A stretch of 64,000 nt of DNA, taken from contig NZ_FOIQ01000001.1 in assembly GCF_900110895.1 (NCBI RefSeq), positions 523,460 to 587,459 of the forward strand, in the 5' to 3' direction. The position numbers were made by a program, and so were the translations under genes. Below, piece after piece: positions 32,728-42,119 of this stretch. The notes beneath the pieces are model-generated. The model was given only the letters and a program-made list of their open reading frames with translations, had not been told where the DNA came from and made no database searches. The stretch comes from Prevotella aff. ruminicola Tc2-24 (GTDB taxonomy: Bacteria > Bacteroidota > Bacteroidia > Bacteroidales > Bacteroidaceae). Position 1 is the stretch's first letter. The number at the start of each line of letters is the position of its first letter.

Positions 32728-34191
32728 TTGAAGACAATCATACGCATAACCCTTATCCTTCTGCTGACGCAGACCCTATTCGCACAGACTCCCAAACACG
32801 AAGTAAGAGCCGTCTGGCTCACCACCATCGGCGGCATCGACTGGCCACACTCCTACTCGCCCACCCAACAGCGACAGGAGATGATTGCCATCCTGGACCA
32901 GTTGCAGCGCGCCAATATCAACACCGTACTCTTCCAAGCGCGTGTCAGAGCCACCACGGTCTTTCCCTCGACCATGGAACCGTGGGACGTGTGCGTCACC
33001 GGGACCCCTGGCACCTCGCCAGGCTACGACCCGCTGCTGTTCTGCATCGACGAGTGCCATAAGCGAGGCATGGAGTGTCATGCGTGGATCGTTACCCTGC
33101 CCGTAGGCAAATGGAACACTGACGGTTGCCGACGGATGCGCTCACGCTTCCCGGGACTGATACGCAGGATCGGCGAGGAGGGTTACATGAATCCGGAGAT
33201 GCCACAGACAGGCGACTATCTGGCGCAGTTCTGCCGCGAGGTCACCCGTCGTTATGATGTCGACGGCATCCACCTCGACTATATCCGTTATCCAGAGACA
33301 TGGAAGCTGAAGGTAAGTCGGCAGCAGGGGCGCCAGTACATCACTGACATTGTCAGGAAAATTAGCACACAAGTCAAAGCCGAGAAACCCTGGGTAAAAG
33401 TGTCCTGTTCACCTGTCGGCAAGTTCGACGACCTGAGTCGTTACCAGAGTGCCGGTTGGAACGCCTACACAACGGTCTGCCAGGATGCCCAAGGGTGGCT
33501 GCGCGACGGACTGATGGATGCGCTCTTCCCGATGATGTATTTCCAGGGCAATCACTTCTTCCCGTTCACTGTTGACTGGAAAGAACATAGCTATGGACGC
33601 ATCGTGGCTCCCGGACTGGCCATCTATATGCTTCATCCGAGGGAGAAAGACTGGAGTCTGGACATCGTCCAGCGAGAGATGGGTGTGCTGAGGGAGCAAG
33701 GACTCGGATGTACGTTCTTCCGTTCTAAGTTCTTTACCGACAATACAAAAGGGATCTATTCGTTCACGAGACACTTTAACCGATACCCCTCGCTCATCCC
33801 ACCCATGACATGGGCTCGTCGCCAAGCGCCCAGTCCTGTCAAGGTCCTTCAGGTCAAACGAGGCATGACGACCGACCAACTGTCCTGGTATGGGGCCAAG
33901 GACCACTCCGGAGCCGACTACCTATTATATAATGTATATGCCTCCGACACCTATCCCGTCGACACCCGTGAGGCGCGCAACCTCCTTGTCACCCGACAGA
34001 GAGCATGCTCACTCCATGTGCCCCACCAAGGGCGCACCCTCTACTATGCCGTGACCGCCGTCGACAGATACGGCAACGAGAGCGCCCCACTGGATCATGG
34101 GAAGGATATCGATAAAGCGCATAAACCTCTGGACACCCGTCAGCTCATCGTCGGGAAATCACCCGGAATGAACAAATACAAAAGAAAATGA
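32728..34191 (+). CDS. Glycosyl-hydrolase-like 10 (GHL10) family secreted protein
   Basis: A 487-aa secreted protein of the GHL10/DUF187 family, a TIM-barrel group related to glycoside hydrolases; substrates are mostly unproven. I choose the TTG at 32728 as start: it follows the promoter and opens a clean signal peptide (KTIIRITLILLLTQTLFAQ). The family's first motif is HEVRAVWLTTIGGIDWP, followed by NINTVLFQARVRATTVFPS, GYDPLLFCIDECHKRGME, DVDGIHLDYIRYPE and a candidate catalytic Asp/Glu region, MMYFQGNHFFPFTVDW. The C-terminal 90 residues look like a fibronectin-III-type beta domain (LSWYGAKDHSGADYLLYNVY, TLYYAVTAVDRYGNES). It lies 75 nt upstream of uxuA, with a separate promoter between. 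Confidence 0.85.
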   Translation: MKTIIRITLILLLTQTLFAQTPKHEVRAVWLTTIGGIDWPHSYSPTQQRQEMIAILDQLQRANINTVLFQARVRATTVFPSTMEPWDVCVTGTPGTSPGYDPLLFCIDECHKRGMECHAWIVTLPVGKWNTDGCRRMRSRFPGLIRRIGEEGYMNPEMPQTGDYLAQFCREVTRRYDVDGIHLDYIRYPETWKLKVSRQQGRQYITDIVRKISTQVKAEKPWVKVSCSPVGKFDDLSRYQSAGWNAYTTVCQDAQGWLRDGLMDALFPMMYFQGNHFFPFTVDWKEHSYGRIVAPGLAIYMLHPREKDWSLDIVQREMGVLREQGLGCTFFRSKFFTDNTKGIYSFTRHFNRYPSLIPPMTWARRQAPSPVKVLQVKRGMTTDQLSWYGAKDHSGADYLLYNVYASDTYPVDTREARNLLVTRQRACSLHVPHQGRTLYYAVTAVDRYGNESAPLDHGKDIDKAHKPLDTRQLIVGKSPGMNKYKRK

Positions 34192-34225
34192 GCTAAAAAG
34201 ACAACTGCTTTTACCGGGAAATGAC

Positions 34226-34233
34226 TAATTTTG
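34226..34233 (+). promoter_or_regulatory. -7 box of uxuA
   Basis: TAATTTTG followed by CACCC, about 34 nt before the uxuA ATG. The expected -33 TTTG is not apparent. Confidence 0.6.
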
Positions 34234-34266
34234 CACCCATTCTAACAAATATAAAACAAATCAGAT

Positions 34267-35520
34267 ATGGAAAGAACATGGAGATGGTTTGGCAAGAAAG
34301 ACAAGATCACACTTGCCATGCTCAAGCAAATCGGTGTAGAGGGCATCGTCACAGCCTTGCACGATGTTCCCCTCGGAGAAGTATGGACGCGTGAGAAGAT
34401 CCGCGACTTGCGCGAATACATTGAAAGCTACGGCATGCGCTGGAGCGTCGTAGAGAGTCTGCCCGTGGTGGAGACGATCAAATACGGAGGACCAGACCGC
34501 GACCATCAGATCGAGGTCTATAAGGAGTCCCTGCGCAACCTCTCCGCAGAGGGTATCCACTGCATCTGCTATAACTTCATGCCTGTGCTCGACTGGGCAC
34601 GCACCGATCTGTTCCACAACAATCCCAACGGTTCCACCAACCTCTACTTCAACTATGCCGAGTTCGCCTACTTCGACATCTATATCCTGAAGCGTGAGGG
34701 TGCCCGTGAGGAATGGGCGAAGTTCCAGTTCCCCGAGGGTGTCGGTGCAGGGCGTAACGTACTGGCCGAGGCCGACGAGCTCGCCAAGACGATGACCCCG
34801 GAGAAGGATCATGCGCTGGTCGATACCATCATCATCAAGACACAGGGCTTCGTGTCGGGTAATTTCAGCGAGAACGACGAGGCACCGATCCAGAAGTTCC
34901 GCGACTTCCTCGATCTCTACAAAGGCATCGACAAGGCCCAGCTCCGTGCTAACATGAAATACTTCCTCGAGGCCATCATGCCGACATGCGAGGAATACAA
35001 TATGAATATGTGCGTACATCCCGACGACCCCCCCATCGAGGTGCTCGGTCTGCCGCGTATCGTTCGCACCGAGGAGGATATCCAGTGGTTCCTCGATGCC
35101 GTGCCCAACAAGCACAATGGTCTCACCTTCTGTGCGGGTTCACTCTCGGCCGGAGCTTATAACAACGTGGTGGAGATGGCGAAGAAGTTCGCCTCACGCA
35201 CCCACTTCGTGCACCTGCGCTCCTGCCATATCTTCCCCAACGGCGACTTCACGGAGGCTTCGCACCTGGGTGGTCGTGCCGACCTCATCGAACTGTGCCG
35301 TATCTTCGAGAAGGAGAACCCAGCACTGCCCATGCGTGTCGATCACGGTATGACGTTTACCGACGAGCCTGGTGGCATCATGGACGAGTCGAGTCACGGT
35401 CATAATGCCGGTTACACCCTTCTGGGACGTATGTTCGCCCTCGGACAGGTGCAGGGCATCCTCGCCACCGTCGACCGCGAGCTCGGCATCCCATACAGAC
35501 AACCCGGATTCTTCGACTGA
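34267..35520 (+). CDS. uxuA: Mannonate dehydratase
   Basis: Dehydrates D-mannonate to 2-keto-3-deoxy-D-gluconate in glucuronate catabolism. The 417-aa protein begins MERTWRWFGKKDKITLAMLK, with IGVEGIVTALHDVPLGEVW, CYNFMPVLDWARTDL and, in the metal site, MNMCVHPDDPP, FCAGSLSAG, VHLRSCHIFPNGDF (Cys and His ligands) and MRVDHGMTFTDEPGG. All are standard UxuA features. It precedes the uxuB-like gene by 33 nt, so the two are probably one transcript. Glucuronate would come from glucuronoxylan, matching the xylanase in this window. Confidence 0.96.
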   Translation: MERTWRWFGKKDKITLAMLKQIGVEGIVTALHDVPLGEVWTREKIRDLREYIESYGMRWSVVESLPVVETIKYGGPDRDHQIEVYKESLRNLSAEGIHCICYNFMPVLDWARTDLFHNNPNGSTNLYFNYAEFAYFDIYILKREGAREEWAKFQFPEGVGAGRNVLAEADELAKTMTPEKDHALVDTIIIKTQGFVSGNFSENDEAPIQKFRDFLDLYKGIDKAQLRANMKYFLEAIMPTCEEYNMNMCVHPDDPPIEVLGLPRIVRTEEDIQWFLDAVPNKHNGLTFCAGSLSAGAYNNVVEMAKKFASRTHFVHLRSCHIFPNGDFTEASHLGGRADLIELCRIFEKENPALPMRVDHGMTFTDEPGGIMDESSHGHNAGYTLLGRMFALGQVQGILATVDRELGIPYRQPGFFD

Positions 35521-35553
35521 TTCTGTATCTCTGTGTTGTAAAATTGTTATATT

Positions 35554-37140
35554 ATGAGACTGAATGATATTTTTAGCGGCAACTACAACGCCGCAGAATG
35601 GGAAGCCAAGGGATACCAGCTCCCCAAATTCGACATCGCAAAGGTACGTGAGAAGACTGCCAAAGAGCCCACATGGGTACACTTCGGCGGCGGCAACATC
35701 TTCCGCGCCTTCCCTGCCGCCATCCTCAACGATGCCCTGAACACAGGCAAGTACGATCGTGGCGTCATCGTGGCCGAGACCTTCGACTTCGAGGTTATCG
35801 ACAAGGCCTACGCGCCTTACAACAACCTCTCGCTGCTGGTCAGTCTGCAGTCGACCGGCACCATCGAGAAAAAGGTGATAGCATCAGTGACCGAGGCCCT
35901 GAAGGCCGATCCGCAGTTCGACGACTGGAACCGTCTGGTCGAGATCTTCCGGAACCCGAGTCTGCAGATGATCTCGTTCACCATCACCGAGAAAGGCTAT
36001 ACCTACAACGAGACCGATCTCGCCCGAGGTCTGAAGCCCCTCTTCGCCATGGGTAAGGTCTGCGCCCTGCTCTACGAGCGCTGGAAAGCCGGTCAGCTGC
36101 CCCTCACCATCCAGTCGATGGACAACTGCTCGCACAACGGCGACAAGGTGAAGGCCGGCGTCTTCGCCTATGCCGAGCGCTGGGTGCAGGATGGTCTGAC
36201 AGACCAAGCCTTCCTCGACTACCTGAAGGACGAGACGAAGATCACCTTCCCCTGGTCGATGATCGACAAGATCACACCCCGTCCTCACGAGAGGGTCAAG
36301 GAGATGCTGGCCGCCGACGGCTTCGCCGACAACGACTATATCGAGACCGAGAAGCACACCTTCACCGCTCCGTTCGTGAACGCAGAGGAAGTGCAGTACC
36401 TCGTCATCGAGGACCACTATACCAACGGTCGTCCCCCGCTCGACCTCGGCGGTGCCCTCTACACCACCCGTGAGACGGTGGATAAGGTTGAGACGATGAA
36501 GGTGACCACCTGTCTGAACCCGCTCCACACAGCGATGTCCATCTACGGTTGTATGCTGGGCTACACGCTCATCTCTGCCGAGATGGCCGACGAGGATCTG
36601 CGCCCGTTCATCCAGAAGATCGGTTACATGGAGGCCATGCCGGTGGTCACCGACCCCGGTGTACTGAACCCCTACGAGTTCATCGGTGCCGTCATCAACC
36701 GTCGTCTGCCCAACCCGTTCATGCCCGACGCACCGCAGCGCATCGCCTGCGACACCTCACAGAAGCTGCCTATCCGCTTCGGTGAGACCATCAAGAAGTA
36801 TATCGCCCGTGGTCTCGACCTGTCGAACCTCGTGCTCATCCCTCTCACCCTGGCAGGCTATGCCCGTTACTTGAAAGGTATCAAGGACGACGGCACGGCG
36901 TTCGAGCCCTCTCCCGACCCCATGCTGGCGGAGATGCAGGCCATCGTCGCTCCGCTCGAGATCGGCGAAGCCGATCAGGACTGGAGTCCGCTGAAGCAGC
37001 TCTACAGCCGTAAGGATGTCTTCGGTGTCGACCTCTACGAGGCCGGTCTCGGTGCTCAGATCGAGGGAATGGTCAAGGAGCTATATGCCGGTCCTGGTGC
37101 CGTCCGCGCCACCCTCCACAAATACGTCTCAGCTAGATAA
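35554..37140 (+). CDS. uxuB: Fructuronate reductase / mannitol dehydrogenase family
   Basis: A 528-aa NAD-dependent oxidoreductase of the long-chain mannitol dehydrogenase family. The nucleotide-binding segment is WVHFGGGNIFRAFPAAI, with IVAETFDFEVIDKAY after it. The catalytic region includes TIQSMDNCSHNGDKV, TFPWSMIDKITPRP, and CLNPLHTAMSIYGCMLGY with the usual catalytic Lys region further on. Placed directly after uxuA, its best assignment is D-fructuronate reductase, making D-mannonate for UxuA, though mannitol or arabinitol dehydrogenase activity cannot be excluded by sequence. It is about 40 residues longer than E. coli UxuB. A long hairpin 34 nt after the stop probably ends the transcript. 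Confidence 0.85.
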   Translation: MRLNDIFSGNYNAAEWEAKGYQLPKFDIAKVREKTAKEPTWVHFGGGNIFRAFPAAILNDALNTGKYDRGVIVAETFDFEVIDKAYAPYNNLSLLVSLQSTGTIEKKVIASVTEALKADPQFDDWNRLVEIFRNPSLQMISFTITEKGYTYNETDLARGLKPLFAMGKVCALLYERWKAGQLPLTIQSMDNCSHNGDKVKAGVFAYAERWVQDGLTDQAFLDYLKDETKITFPWSMIDKITPRPHERVKEMLAADGFADNDYIETEKHTFTAPFVNAEEVQYLVIEDHYTNGRPPLDLGGALYTTRETVDKVETMKVTTCLNPLHTAMSIYGCMLGYTLISAEMADEDLRPFIQKIGYMEAMPVVTDPGVLNPYEFIGAVINRRLPNPFMPDAPQRIACDTSQKLPIRFGETIKKYIARGLDLSNLVLIPLTLAGYARYLKGIKDDGTAFEPSPDPMLAEMQAIVAPLEIGEADQDWSPLKQLYSRKDVFGVDLYEAGLGAQIEGMVKELYAGPGAVRATLHKYVSAR

Positions 37141-37173
37141 AAGAAGTATTTATCTTTACAAATAGACGCTCAT

Positions 37174-37223
37174 AACTCGCATATTCGTCATCCCACCTCA
37201 GATGGGGCACGAATATGCGAGTT
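37174..37223. terminator. Long hairpin after uxuB, likely terminator
   Basis: A perfect 15-bp inverted repeat, AACTCGCATATTCGT (37174-37188) and ACGAATATGCGAGTT (37209-37223), with a 20-nt loop that itself can pair CCCA/TGGG. It is followed by only a short T run (TTTT), so termination is probable but not certain. Confidence 0.6.
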
Positions 37224-37286
37224 TTAAGTATTCTGCACAACCGCCTGATACTATGACATTTACGTTCATTCTTGCACTACCCCCAG

Positions 37287-37432
37287 TTTTCACTCAACGA
37301 GATAGGGCCCATGAGGCATTCAGATAAGGTCCACGAGTGTAAGAGATAATCCCTATACCCCCTAAGAGATTATCCCTTTCAGTCGTAAATGCCATCCCTT
37401 TGAGTCGTAAAGCCTATCTCGTTGATTGAAAA
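37287..37432. repeat. Inverted-repeat element in the uxuB-uxaB intergenic region
   Basis: Arms TTTTCACTCAACGAGATAGG (37287-37306) and its reverse complement (37413-37432) match at 19 of 20 positions and enclose 106 nt. Inside are a 7-bp hairpin GATAATC/GATTATC and two copies each of ATCCCT-type and AGTCGTAAA words. No transposase or convincing gene is present. The rest of the 37141-37765 gap holds a weak 63-codon frame (37426-37617, starting TTG) that I do not accept, the palindrome at 37627 and the uxaB promoter. Confidence 0.65.
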
Positions 37433-37626
37433 GAGGCGGGTTTGACGCCCATAAGCCCAATCTTCGTCGTTATCAGTCCCAAAAAGGGCTTCTAAAGTCT
37501 CCTGTTCCGTTCTATTTCACATTATATGGCAGTCAGTTTTTTAGGCCATTTTTCATGACAAGACGAATCATCGCACTCTACCATCGTCAGAGTCCCTGTC
37601 AACAGGCCCTCGGATGACCGTATGGG

Positions 37627-37648
37627 ATTACGATTATTTTAACGTAAT
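37627..37648. promoter_or_regulatory. Possible operator palindrome upstream of uxaB
   Basis: ATTACG (37627-37632) and CGTAAT (37643-37648) form a 6-bp inverted repeat with 10-nt spacer, 14 nt before the -33 box of uxaB. The position suits a regulator of hexuronate genes, but no regulator is encoded nearby. Confidence 0.35.
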
Positions 37649-37661
37649 ATGACACTCCAGA

Positions 37662-37693
37662 TTTGGCGGTCTCGTATTATTTCCGTATTTTTG
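37662..37693 (+). promoter_or_regulatory. Promoter of uxaB
   Basis: TTTG (37662-37665), 20-nt spacer, TATTTTTG (37686-37693). The transcript leader to the ATG at 37766 is about 65 nt and A-rich. Confidence 0.85.
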
Positions 37694-37765
37694 CACTCGC
37701 ATATTTCCCAAAAGGGAAAAAACAAGAAAACGAGAAGAGAACAACTAAAAAACAATCAATTAAAA

Positions 37766-39205
37766 ATGAAACCACTAAACAAACAATTTGCCCCTAAGAG
37801 TGTGATGCCTGAGAAGGTGATTCAGTTCGGAGAAGGAAACTTCCTCCGTGCCTTCGTCGATTGGATTATCTGGAATATGGACCAGAAGACCGACTTCAAC
37901 GGAAGTGTCGTCGTCGTACAGCCTATCGAGAAGGGTATGGCAGATATGCTCAATGGTCAGGACTGTCTGTACCACGTGAACCTGCAGGGGCGTGAGAATG
38001 GTCAACCCGTGAACACACTGGAGCGCATCGACGTCATCAGTCGTGCGCTGAACCCCTATACGCAGCATGCCGCCTTCATGGCATTGGCCGCCCAACCGGA
38101 GATACGCTTCGTGATTTCCAATACCACCGAGGCCGGTATCACCTTCGATCCCAGCTGTAAGATCGACGATGCACCTGCCAGTAGCTATCCCGGCAAACTG
38201 GTTCAGCTGCTGTACCGTCGTTACCAGACGTTCGGTGGCGACAGAAGCAAGGGCCTCATCATCTTCCCCTGTGAGCTGATCTTCCTGAACGGTCATGTGC
38301 TGAAGGACTGTATCTATAAGTATATCGAGCTCTGGAACCTTGGCGAAGACTTCAAGACCTGGTTCGAAGAGGCCTGCGGCGTGTATGCCACCCTCGTTGA
38401 CCGTATCGTTCCGGGCTTCCCTCGTAAGGAGATCGCAGAGATCCAGGAGAAGATCGGCTATCGCGACAACCTCGTCGTACAGGCCGAGAACTTCCACCTG
38501 TGGGTGATCGAGGCCCCGAAGGAGGTGGCCAACGAGTTCCCTGCCGACAAGGCGGGACTGCATGTGCTGTTCGTGCCCTCCGAGGAGCCCTACCATAAGC
38601 GTAAGGTGACCCTCCTCAACGGTCCGCATACCGTTCTCTCGCCCGTGGCCTTCCTGAGCGGCGTGGACATCGTTCGCGATGCCTGCAACCATGAGGTGAT
38701 CAGTAAGTACATCCATAAGGTGCAGTTCGACGAGCTGATGCAGACCCTCGACCTGCCGATGGACGAGTTGGAGAAGTTTGCCGGCGACGTGCTGGAGCGC
38801 TTCGACAACCCTTATGTCGACCATCAGGTGACGAGCATCATGCTGAACTCGTTCCCGAAGTTCCAGGCCCGCGACCTGCCTGGTCTGAAGACCTATCTGG
38901 AGCGCAAGGGCGAGTTGCCCCGAGGACTGGTGTTCGGTCTTGCGGCCATCATCACTTACTACAAAGGTGGCAAGCGTGACGATGGTACGGACATCACACC
39001 CAACGACGACGAGAAGATCCTGAATCTGCTGAACGAGCTGTGGGCGACGGGCGACACGCAGCAGGTGACCGACGGCGTGCTTGGTGCTGAGTTTATCTGG
39101 CAGGAGGACCTGAACAAGATCAGCGGTCTGAACACGATGGTCAAGCAGTTCCTCGACCTGATCCAGAGCGTAGGCATGCTCGAGGCCGTCAAGAGCGTCT
39201 TGTAA
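37766..39205 (+). CDS. uxaB: Tagaturonate reductase (altronate oxidoreductase)
   Basis: NAD-dependent reduction of D-tagaturonate to D-altronate in galacturonate catabolism. The 479-aa protein starts MKPLNKQFAPKSVMPEKVIQ and has FGEGNFLRAFVDWIIWNMD (nucleotide-binding N-terminus), SNTTEAGITFDP, IIFPCELIFLNGHVLKDCI, the KVTLLNGPHTVLSPVAFLSG catalytic region and VTSIMLNSFPKFQARDLPGL. The length equals E. coli UxaB (483 aa). An upstream in-frame reading from 37649 crosses the promoter and is rejected. uxaC and uxaA are not in the window. uvrA follows after 32 nt without a visible promoter. Confidence 0.94.
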   Translation: MKPLNKQFAPKSVMPEKVIQFGEGNFLRAFVDWIIWNMDQKTDFNGSVVVVQPIEKGMADMLNGQDCLYHVNLQGRENGQPVNTLERIDVISRALNPYTQHAAFMALAAQPEIRFVISNTTEAGITFDPSCKIDDAPASSYPGKLVQLLYRRYQTFGGDRSKGLIIFPCELIFLNGHVLKDCIYKYIELWNLGEDFKTWFEEACGVYATLVDRIVPGFPRKEIAEIQEKIGYRDNLVVQAENFHLWVIEAPKEVANEFPADKAGLHVLFVPSEEPYHKRKVTLLNGPHTVLSPVAFLSGVDIVRDACNHEVISKYIHKVQFDELMQTLDLPMDELEKFAGDVLERFDNPYVDHQVTSIMLNSFPKFQARDLPGLKTYLERKGELPRGLVFGLAAIITYYKGGKRDDGTDITPNDDEKILNLLNELWATGDTQQVTDGVLGAEFIWQEDLNKISGLNTMVKQFLDLIQSVGMLEAVKSVL

Positions 39206-39237
39206 GAATTCACACACAGAGATACCGAATAAAGACA

Positions 39238-42117
39238 TTGAGTAATACCATAGAGATCAAAGGGGCGAGAGTCAATAACCTGAAGAACATTGACATCAAG
39301 ATTCCCCGCAACAAGTTCGTAGTGATAGCCGGAGTCAGCGGCTCCGGAAAATCATCCTTAGCCTTCGACACGTTGTATGCCGAAGGACAGCGCCGTTATG
39401 TGGAGAGTCTGTCGAGCTATGCCCGACAGTTCCTCGGCAGAATGAACAAGCCAGAGTGCGATTTCATCAAGGGCATCCCCCCTGCCATCGCCATCGAGCA
39501 GAAGGTCATCTCGCGCAATCCCCGTAGTACCGTCGGCACATCGACGGAGATCTACGAGTACCTGCGACTGCTCTATGCCCGTATCGGGCGCACCTACTCC
39601 CCCATCAGTGGCGAGGAGGTGAAGAAGCATTCTACGGAAGATGTCGTACAGAAGATGCTGGAATACTCGAAGGGCACCCGTTTCATGGTCATGGCCCCGA
39701 TACACCTCCCGGAAGGACGGACACTCGAACGCCAGCTGAAGGCATACCTCCAGGAGGGCTATGCCAGGATATGGGTATCACCCGGTCCTGCCCAGGGAGG
39801 CGATGTCGTACGCATCGACGAATACCTGGAGAAGCCCGAGGCGATGGGCGATCCCGACCACCAGGAGCTCTTCCTGGTCATCGACCGTCTGTCGGCTGAC
39901 GACACGAAGGACACCATCGCCCGACTGACGGACTCTGCCGAGACCGCCTTCTTTGAAGGACATGGTGAGCTGCGCCTGCTGTTCCCGCCCTCGAACATCT
40001 TCTATGATTTCTCCATGAAGTTCGAGGCCGACGGCATGACCTTCGAGGAACCCAACGACAACATGTTCTCGTTCAACTCCCCGGCAGGTGCCTGTCCGGA
40101 GTGCCAGGGCTTCGGTCGTGTCGTCGGCATCGACGAACGACTGGTCATCCCCAACACGACCCTGTCGGTCTATGAGGGTTGTGTGGTATGCTGGCACGGT
40201 GAGAAGATGAAGGAATGGAAGGAATGGTTCTGTAGACATGCCGCCAACGACGACTTCCCCATCTTCGAACCATATATGAAACTGACCCAGCAACAGAAAG
40301 ACTGGCTTTGGCACGGTCTTCCCTCCGATAAGGGGAAGAAGGAGAAGCCATGCATCGACGCATTCTTCCAGATGCTGACGGAGAACCAATATAAGATACA
40401 GTACCGTGTGATGCTCAGTCGGTACAGGGGCAAGACCTCCTGTCCGGTGTGTCATGGTACACGTCTGAAACCTGAGGCCAACTACGTCAAGATCGGTGGA
40501 CGGAGCATCACCGACCTGGTGCAGATGCCCGTCATCCGACTGAAGGAATGGTTCGACCGTCTGGAACTGTCGGAACACGACGCGGAGGTAGGCCGTCGCC
40601 TGCTGACGGAGATCAGAAACCGTCTGCAGTTCCTCCTCGACGTAGGACTGGGTTATCTGACCCTTAACCGTCTCTCCAACACCCTCTCCGGCGGCGAGAG
40701 TCAGCGTATCAACCTCTGTACCTCACTCGGCAGTTCACTGGTGGGATCGCTCTATATCCTCGACGAGCCGAGCATCGGCCTGCATACTCGCGACACCGAC
40801 CGTCTGATCCATGTGCTGAAGGAACTGCAGTCGCTGGGCAACACCGTCGTCGTCGTCGAGCACGACGAGGAGATCATGCGCGCTGCCGACTATCTGATCG
40901 ATGTCGGTCCTGATGCCGGACGACTGGGCGGAGAGATTGTCTTCGAAGGTGAGACAAAGGATATTCTGGAGACCAACAGACTGGGTGACGATGAGGCCCT
41001 GAAGAGATGGCCGAAGAGCTACACGGTGAAGTATCTGCTCCACGACGAGAAGATACCCATGCCGAAGAGTCGGCGACCGTGGAACCGGCATATCGACATC
41101 AAGGGGGCCCGCATGAACAACCTCCAGGGTATCGACGTCAAGATCCCGTTGAACGTGATGACCGTCGTCACCGGTGTCTCCGGCTCCGGGAAGTCGACCC
41201 TCATCAAGGGTATCCTCTACCCTGCCATGAAGCGTCATATCGGTGAGGTATGCGATGCGCCAGGCGAGTACCTGGGTCTGGCCGGTGACACCAGTGCCAT
41301 CAAACACGTGGAGTTCGTGGACCAGAACCCCATCGGTAAGTCCACACGCTCGAACCCCGCCACCTATGTCAAGGCCTACGACACCATCCGAGAGCTGTTT
41401 GCCAAGCAACCATTAGCCCAGCAGATGGGTTTCACGCCACAGTACTTCTCATTCAATGCCGACGGCGGACGATGCGAGGAATGTAAGGGCGCCGGTGTGA
41501 TCACGGTAGAGATGCAGTTCATGGCCGACCTTGTGCTGGAGTGCGAGGCCTGTCATGGTCACCGTTTCAAGAAAGACATCCTCGATGTGGCCTTCAACGG
41601 GAAGAACATCGACGACGTACTGAACATGACGATCTCTGAGGCCGTGGAGTTCTTCAGGGAGTCGGGAGCACAGGGCGACAAGGAGACAAGACAAACGACA
41701 GAGACGATCGTGAAGCGCCTGAAGACGCTCGAGGATGTGGGTCTCGGCTATATCAGACTCGGTCAGAACTCATCCACGCTCTCCGGCGGTGAGAACCAGC
41801 GCGTAAAACTGGCCTATTTCATCGGACAGGAGCGACAGGATCCGACACTCTTCATCTTCGACGAGCCGACGACAGGACTCCATTTCCACGATATCCAACG
41901 ACTATTACAGGCGTTCAATGCCCTCATCGAACGAGGACACACAATACTGATCATCGAACATAACATGGAGATCATCAAATGTGCCGACCACGTGATTGAC
42001 CTCGGTCCCGACGGCGGTGACAGGGGTGGCAGTCTGGTGGTAGCGGGAACACCCGAGGAGGTGGCCGCCTGTCCAGAGAGCATCACCGGGCACTATCTGA
42101 AAGAAAAACTGGAATAG
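39238..42117 (+). CDS. uvrA: Excinuclease ABC subunit A
   Basis: DNA damage recognition subunit of nucleotide-excision repair. The 959-aa protein has two ABC ATPase modules: Walker [21 protein letters not shown] and [16 protein letters not shown]; signatures [11 protein letters not shown] and [11 protein letters not shown]; Walker [14 protein letters not shown] and [13 protein letters not shown]. Zinc-finger cysteines are in [15 protein letters not shown] and, in the second module, CEECKGAG and CEACHG. The start is TTG at 39238: [19 protein letters not shown] matches the family's first residues and no ATG is available nearby. The DUF5686-like gene follows after 2 nt. Confidence 0.96.
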   Translation: MSNTIEIKGARVNNLKNIDIKIPRNKFVVIAGVSGSGKSSLAFDTLYAEGQRRYVESLSSYARQFLGRMNKPECDFIKGIPPAIAIEQKVISRNPRSTVGTSTEIYEYLRLLYARIGRTYSPISGEEVKKHSTEDVVQKMLEYSKGTRFMVMAPIHLPEGRTLERQLKAYLQEGYARIWVSPGPAQGGDVVRIDEYLEKPEAMGDPDHQELFLVIDRLSADDTKDTIARLTDSAETAFFEGHGELRLLFPPSNIFYDFSMKFEADGMTFEEPNDNMFSFNSPAGACPECQGFGRVVGIDERLVIPNTTLSVYEGCVVCWHGEKMKEWKEWFCRHAANDDFPIFEPYMKLTQQQKDWLWHGLPSDKGKKEKPCIDAFFQMLTENQYKIQYRVMLSRYRGKTSCPVCHGTRLKPEANYVKIGGRSITDLVQMPVIRLKEWFDRLELSEHDAEVGRRLLTEIRNRLQFLLDVGLGYLTLNRLSNTLSGGESQRINLCTSLGSSLVGSLYILDEPSIGLHTRDTDRLIHVLKELQSLGNTVVVVEHDEEIMRAADYLIDVGPDAGRLGGEIVFEGETKDILETNRLGDDEALKRWPKSYTVKYLLHDEKIPMPKSRRPWNRHIDIKGARMNNLQGIDVKIPLNVMTVVTGVSGSGKSTLIKGILYPAMKRHIGEVCDAPGEYLGLAGDTSAIKHVEFVDQNPIGKSTRSNPATYVKAYDTIRELFAKQPLAQQMGFTPQYFSFNADGGRCEECKGAGVITVEMQFMADLVLECEACHGHRFKKDILDVAFNGKNIDDVLNMTISEAVEFFRESGAQGDKETRQTTETIVKRLKTLEDVGLGYIRLGQNSSTLSGGENQRVKLAYFIGQERQDPTLFIFDEPTTGLHFHDIQRLLQAFNALIERGHTILIIEHNMEIIKCADHVIDLGPDGGDRGGSLVVAGTPEEVAACPESITGHYLKEKLE

Positions 42118-42119
42118 CA

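Noticed and set aside
37174..37432. Inverted repeats considered as insertion-sequence ends
   Set aside because: No transposase, no recognisable target duplication, and the enclosed segment is only 106 nt; kept as a repeat of unknown type.
37426..37617. 63-codon plus-strand frame in the uxuB-uxaB gap
   Set aside because: Starts with TTG inside the inverted-repeat arm, has no promoter or signal and no recognisable family.
37775..39238. 487-codon minus-strand frame
   Set aside because: Fully antisense to uxaB, which has family motifs along its whole length; an effect of codon bias.
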